Source: Asaia bogorensis (lineage in GTDB: Bacteria; Pseudomonadota; Alphaproteobacteria; Acetobacterales; Acetobacteraceae). From it: a DNA stretch of 6,678 nt. Position 1 is the stretch's first letter. Each line of letters starts with the position of its first letter. Under the pieces are notes generated by a model, which worked only from the letters and a program-made list of their open reading frames with translations, made no database searches and was not told where the DNA came from. A program made the translations under genes and the position numbers. Positions 5,183-6,678 of this stretch are shown here, one piece after another. The stretch covers positions 1-6,678 of the forward strand of contig CAMCHA010000149.1 in assembly GCA_945874515.1 (NCBI GenBank), read 5' to 3'.

Positions 5183-6331
5183 TTAGCGATCCAGACGAAA
5201 GAGCGGGCGCAGACGGAGCCCCACCCAATTGCCGGCAATGCCCGGCAGGATCCAAAGCCAGCCATGCAGGCTGCCGGAAGCAATCCCCGCCACATAGGCG
5301 CTGATGTTGCAGCCCGAGGCCATGACGGCGCCATAGCCGAGCAAGAGTCCTCCGATCACGGAAGCGCCAACGTGCCGCCACGGCAGGCGCCATGTGGGGC
5401 TAAAGCGCGCGGCAATGGCGGCAGCGAAAAACGCGCCGAGCATCAGGCCGAAATTCATTACGCTGCTGCGTTCCGCAAGCAGTGGGCGAAGAAAGGCTTC
5501 CGTACGTGTTGGGTCCTCCCAAAAGGTCCAGAAGGCGGGTTCATCCCAACCAAGTTCAGCAATGATCCGCGAACCCCAGAGCGGGAAGGATGCCGTGATC
5601 ACCCAAGGCCGCCCTGCTGCCCAAAGTGTCATGATATTGAGCGCGGCAAGGATGATGGCGGCCACGGCCCAGGACCAGCGCCGTGATGCGTCCGGCGCTG
5701 GCGCGCTGAATATCGGTTCAATGCGGCCATGGCGGCGTTGTTCGATCACGCGTGATGCCAGCGCCACGCAAAGAAAAATCGCCAAGCTACCAAGCAGCGC
5801 GGGCCAAAGCCCAATCAGCTCCGGCAGGGTTGTGGCGGAAAGCGCCGGCAGATCGGCCCATCTTTCGGAATCATAAGCCGCAATGGTTGTGCCGGCGATG
5901 AAAAAGATCAGCGTCAGCAGCATGCGCGTATTGCCGCCGCCTGCGGTGTAGAGCGTGCCGGAAGCGCAGCCCCCGCCCAATTGCATGCCAATGCCAAAGA
6001 TGAAGGCACCGATGACAACCGCAACCCCTGCGGGAAACACAATGCCACGCACCGGCGCGCCGGCGAGTGTGCCGGCCTGAATGGCAGGCAGCATCACAGT
6101 TACCAAAATAGCGAGCATGAGCATTTGCGCGCGCAGCCCTGCGCCGCGCCCATCCGCCAGCGCCTCACGAAAACCGCCGGCAAAGCTGAAGGAACCGCGA
6201 TAGAGCGTATAGCCCAGCGCCGCGCCAAGCCCCCAAAGCAGCGCGTGATTGCCGCCGTAGTGCAGCGCAAGCCCAAGCGTGCCGACCAGCAGGAGCAATG
6301 CCGCGATGATGGAGGGCAGGGTTTGGGGCAA
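5183..6331 (-). CDS. YeeE/YedE (TsuA-like) sulfur/thiosulfate membrane transporter
   Basis: This 382-residue polytopic membrane protein contains both halves of the YeeE/YedE sulfur-transport fold. The first half has FGIGMQLGGGCASGTLYTAG with C122; the second has LLGYGAVMASGCNISAYVAG with C341, followed by IASGSLHGWLW. Family members such as TsuA import thiosulfate through the inner membrane by passing it between conserved cysteines. The corresponding N-terminal site here reads YRGSFSFAGGFRE (about 44-56), with serines instead of a cysteine. The start is a TTG at 6331: the frame is closed upstream by a TAG at 6350-6352, no ATG lies earlier, and GAAAGG at 6346-6341 is a plausible ribosome binding site 9 nt away. 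It follows the LysE-family gene by 18 nt and precedes soxYZ by about 165 bp. The cytosolic partner TsuB/YeeD is not visible. Substrate is inferred from family and the soxYZ neighbour. Confidence 0.88.
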   Translation of the reverse strand: MPQTLPSIIAALLLLVGTLGLALHYGGNHALLWGLGAALGYTLYRGSFSFAGGFREALADGRGAGLRAQMLMLAILVTVMLPAIQAGTLAGAPVRGIVFPAGVAVVIGAFIFGIGMQLGGGCASGTLYTAGGGNTRMLLTLIFFIAGTTIAAYDSERWADLPALSATTLPELIGLWPALLGSLAIFLCVALASRVIEQRRHGRIEPIFSAPAPDASRRWSWAVAAIILAALNIMTLWAAGRPWVITASFPLWGSRIIAELGWDEPAFWTFWEDPTRTEAFLRPLLAERSSVMNFGLMLGAFFAAAIAARFSPTWRLPWRHVGASVIGGLLLGYGAVMASGCNISAYVAGIASGSLHGWLWILPGIAGNWVGLRLRPLFRLDR

Positions 6332-6349
6332 AGCGTTGGGCCTTTCGCG

Positions 6350-6678
6350 CTAGAGAATGAAAACGGGAATGAGTGAGGCCACTAATGCCAAGGCCATACC
6401 GTAGTTGAAAAGCCGAAAAGCGCGATCGGAGGTGAGCAGCCTGCCAATCGCGACCCCAAAACCGCACCAGAGCACTGAGGAGATAATGCCAGAGAACACA
6501 AAAGCCCCTGCCACACGCGCTGCCTCAGACCAGACAGGCGCCTCGGGCGCGGTATAGGCGGCGAGTGCGCCCACCCCCATGATCCAGGCCTTGGGATTGA
6601 CCCATTGAAAGCCCGCCGCTTCGAAAAAACTGATGGGCTTGGCGGTGGCTGCGCCCTTGCCGCGCCCGGCTGTTGCGA
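6350..6678 (-). CDS. LysE/RhtB-family amino-acid exporter, C-terminal part, 5' truncated by window edge
   Basis: The frame is open from the right edge to the TAG at 6352-6350, giving about 109 residues; family members are about 200, so roughly half is present. The segment FFEAAGFQWVNPKAWIMGVG (encoded near 6628-6568) is the family hallmark before the second half of the protein, followed by two further hydrophobic segments (GAFVFSGIISSVLWCGFGVAIG and FNYGMALALVASLIPVFIL). LysE/RhtB proteins export amino acids or derivatives across the inner membrane; some members export cysteine or O-acetylserine, which would suit the sulfur context, but substrate cannot be read from sequence. yeeE starts 18 nt after its stop on the same strand, so co-transcription is plausible. 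An internal ATG at 6580 is not the start, since homology continues upstream of it. Confidence 0.88.
   Translation of the reverse strand, partial: ATAGRGKGAATAKPISFFEAAGFQWVNPKAWIMGVGALAAYTAPEAPVWSEAARVAGAFVFSGIISSVLWCGFGVAIGRLLTSDRAFRLFNYGMALALVASLIPVFIL

Noticed and set aside
5264..5876. Overlapping plus-strand open frames opposite yeeE
   Set aside because: Antisense to both conserved YeeE motifs; the translations carry no recognisable domain.

Overview
The window reads as part of a high-GC proteobacterial chromosome, most likely an alphaproteobacterium (an Acetobacteraceae/Rhodospirillales-like heterotroph). This placement is inferred from base composition, GC-biased third codon positions and the mix of gene families; no rRNA or other phylogenetic marker is present. 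I see no tRNA, CRISPR array, insertion sequence or phage gene.

Left edge (1-978, +): the C-terminal part of a Baeyer-Villiger-type flavin monooxygenase whose N-terminus lies outside the window. Its stop is 8 nt from the stop of a convergent regulator gene.

Middle (987-4258): a compact tungstate (possibly also molybdate) uptake cassette. A one-component regulator (excisionase-type HTH fused to a periplasmic-binding-protein-like sensor domain) is on the minus strand. Divergent from it, across 57 bp, lie permease tupB, ATPase tupC and secreted binding protein tupA, in the order B-C-A. A probable sigma70-type promoter and an imperfect operator-like dyad sit in the 57-bp gap. A strong terminator-like hairpin for tupA lies inside the 3' end of the next, convergent gene.

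Right (4266-6678, all minus): read in transcription order, the 3' part of a LysE/RhtB-family exporter, a full-length YeeE/YedE (TsuA-like) sulfur/thiosulfate membrane transporter, and the sulfur-carrier pair soxY-soxZ joined by an ATGA overlap. No soxXA, soxB or soxCD gene is visible. SoxY carries the essential C-terminal Gly-Gly-Cys but ends Cys-Leu-Ser instead of the usual Cys-Gly-Gly. The arrangement suggests a sulfur-trafficking unit in which SoxYZ may hold sulfur compounds connected with YeeE transport; this is inference.

The most interesting points are the YeeE-SoxYZ pairing with its unusual SoxY tail, the fused HTH/ligand-binding regulator facing tupBCA, the dyad overlapping the tupB control region, and the tupA terminator embedded in soxZ coding sequence.
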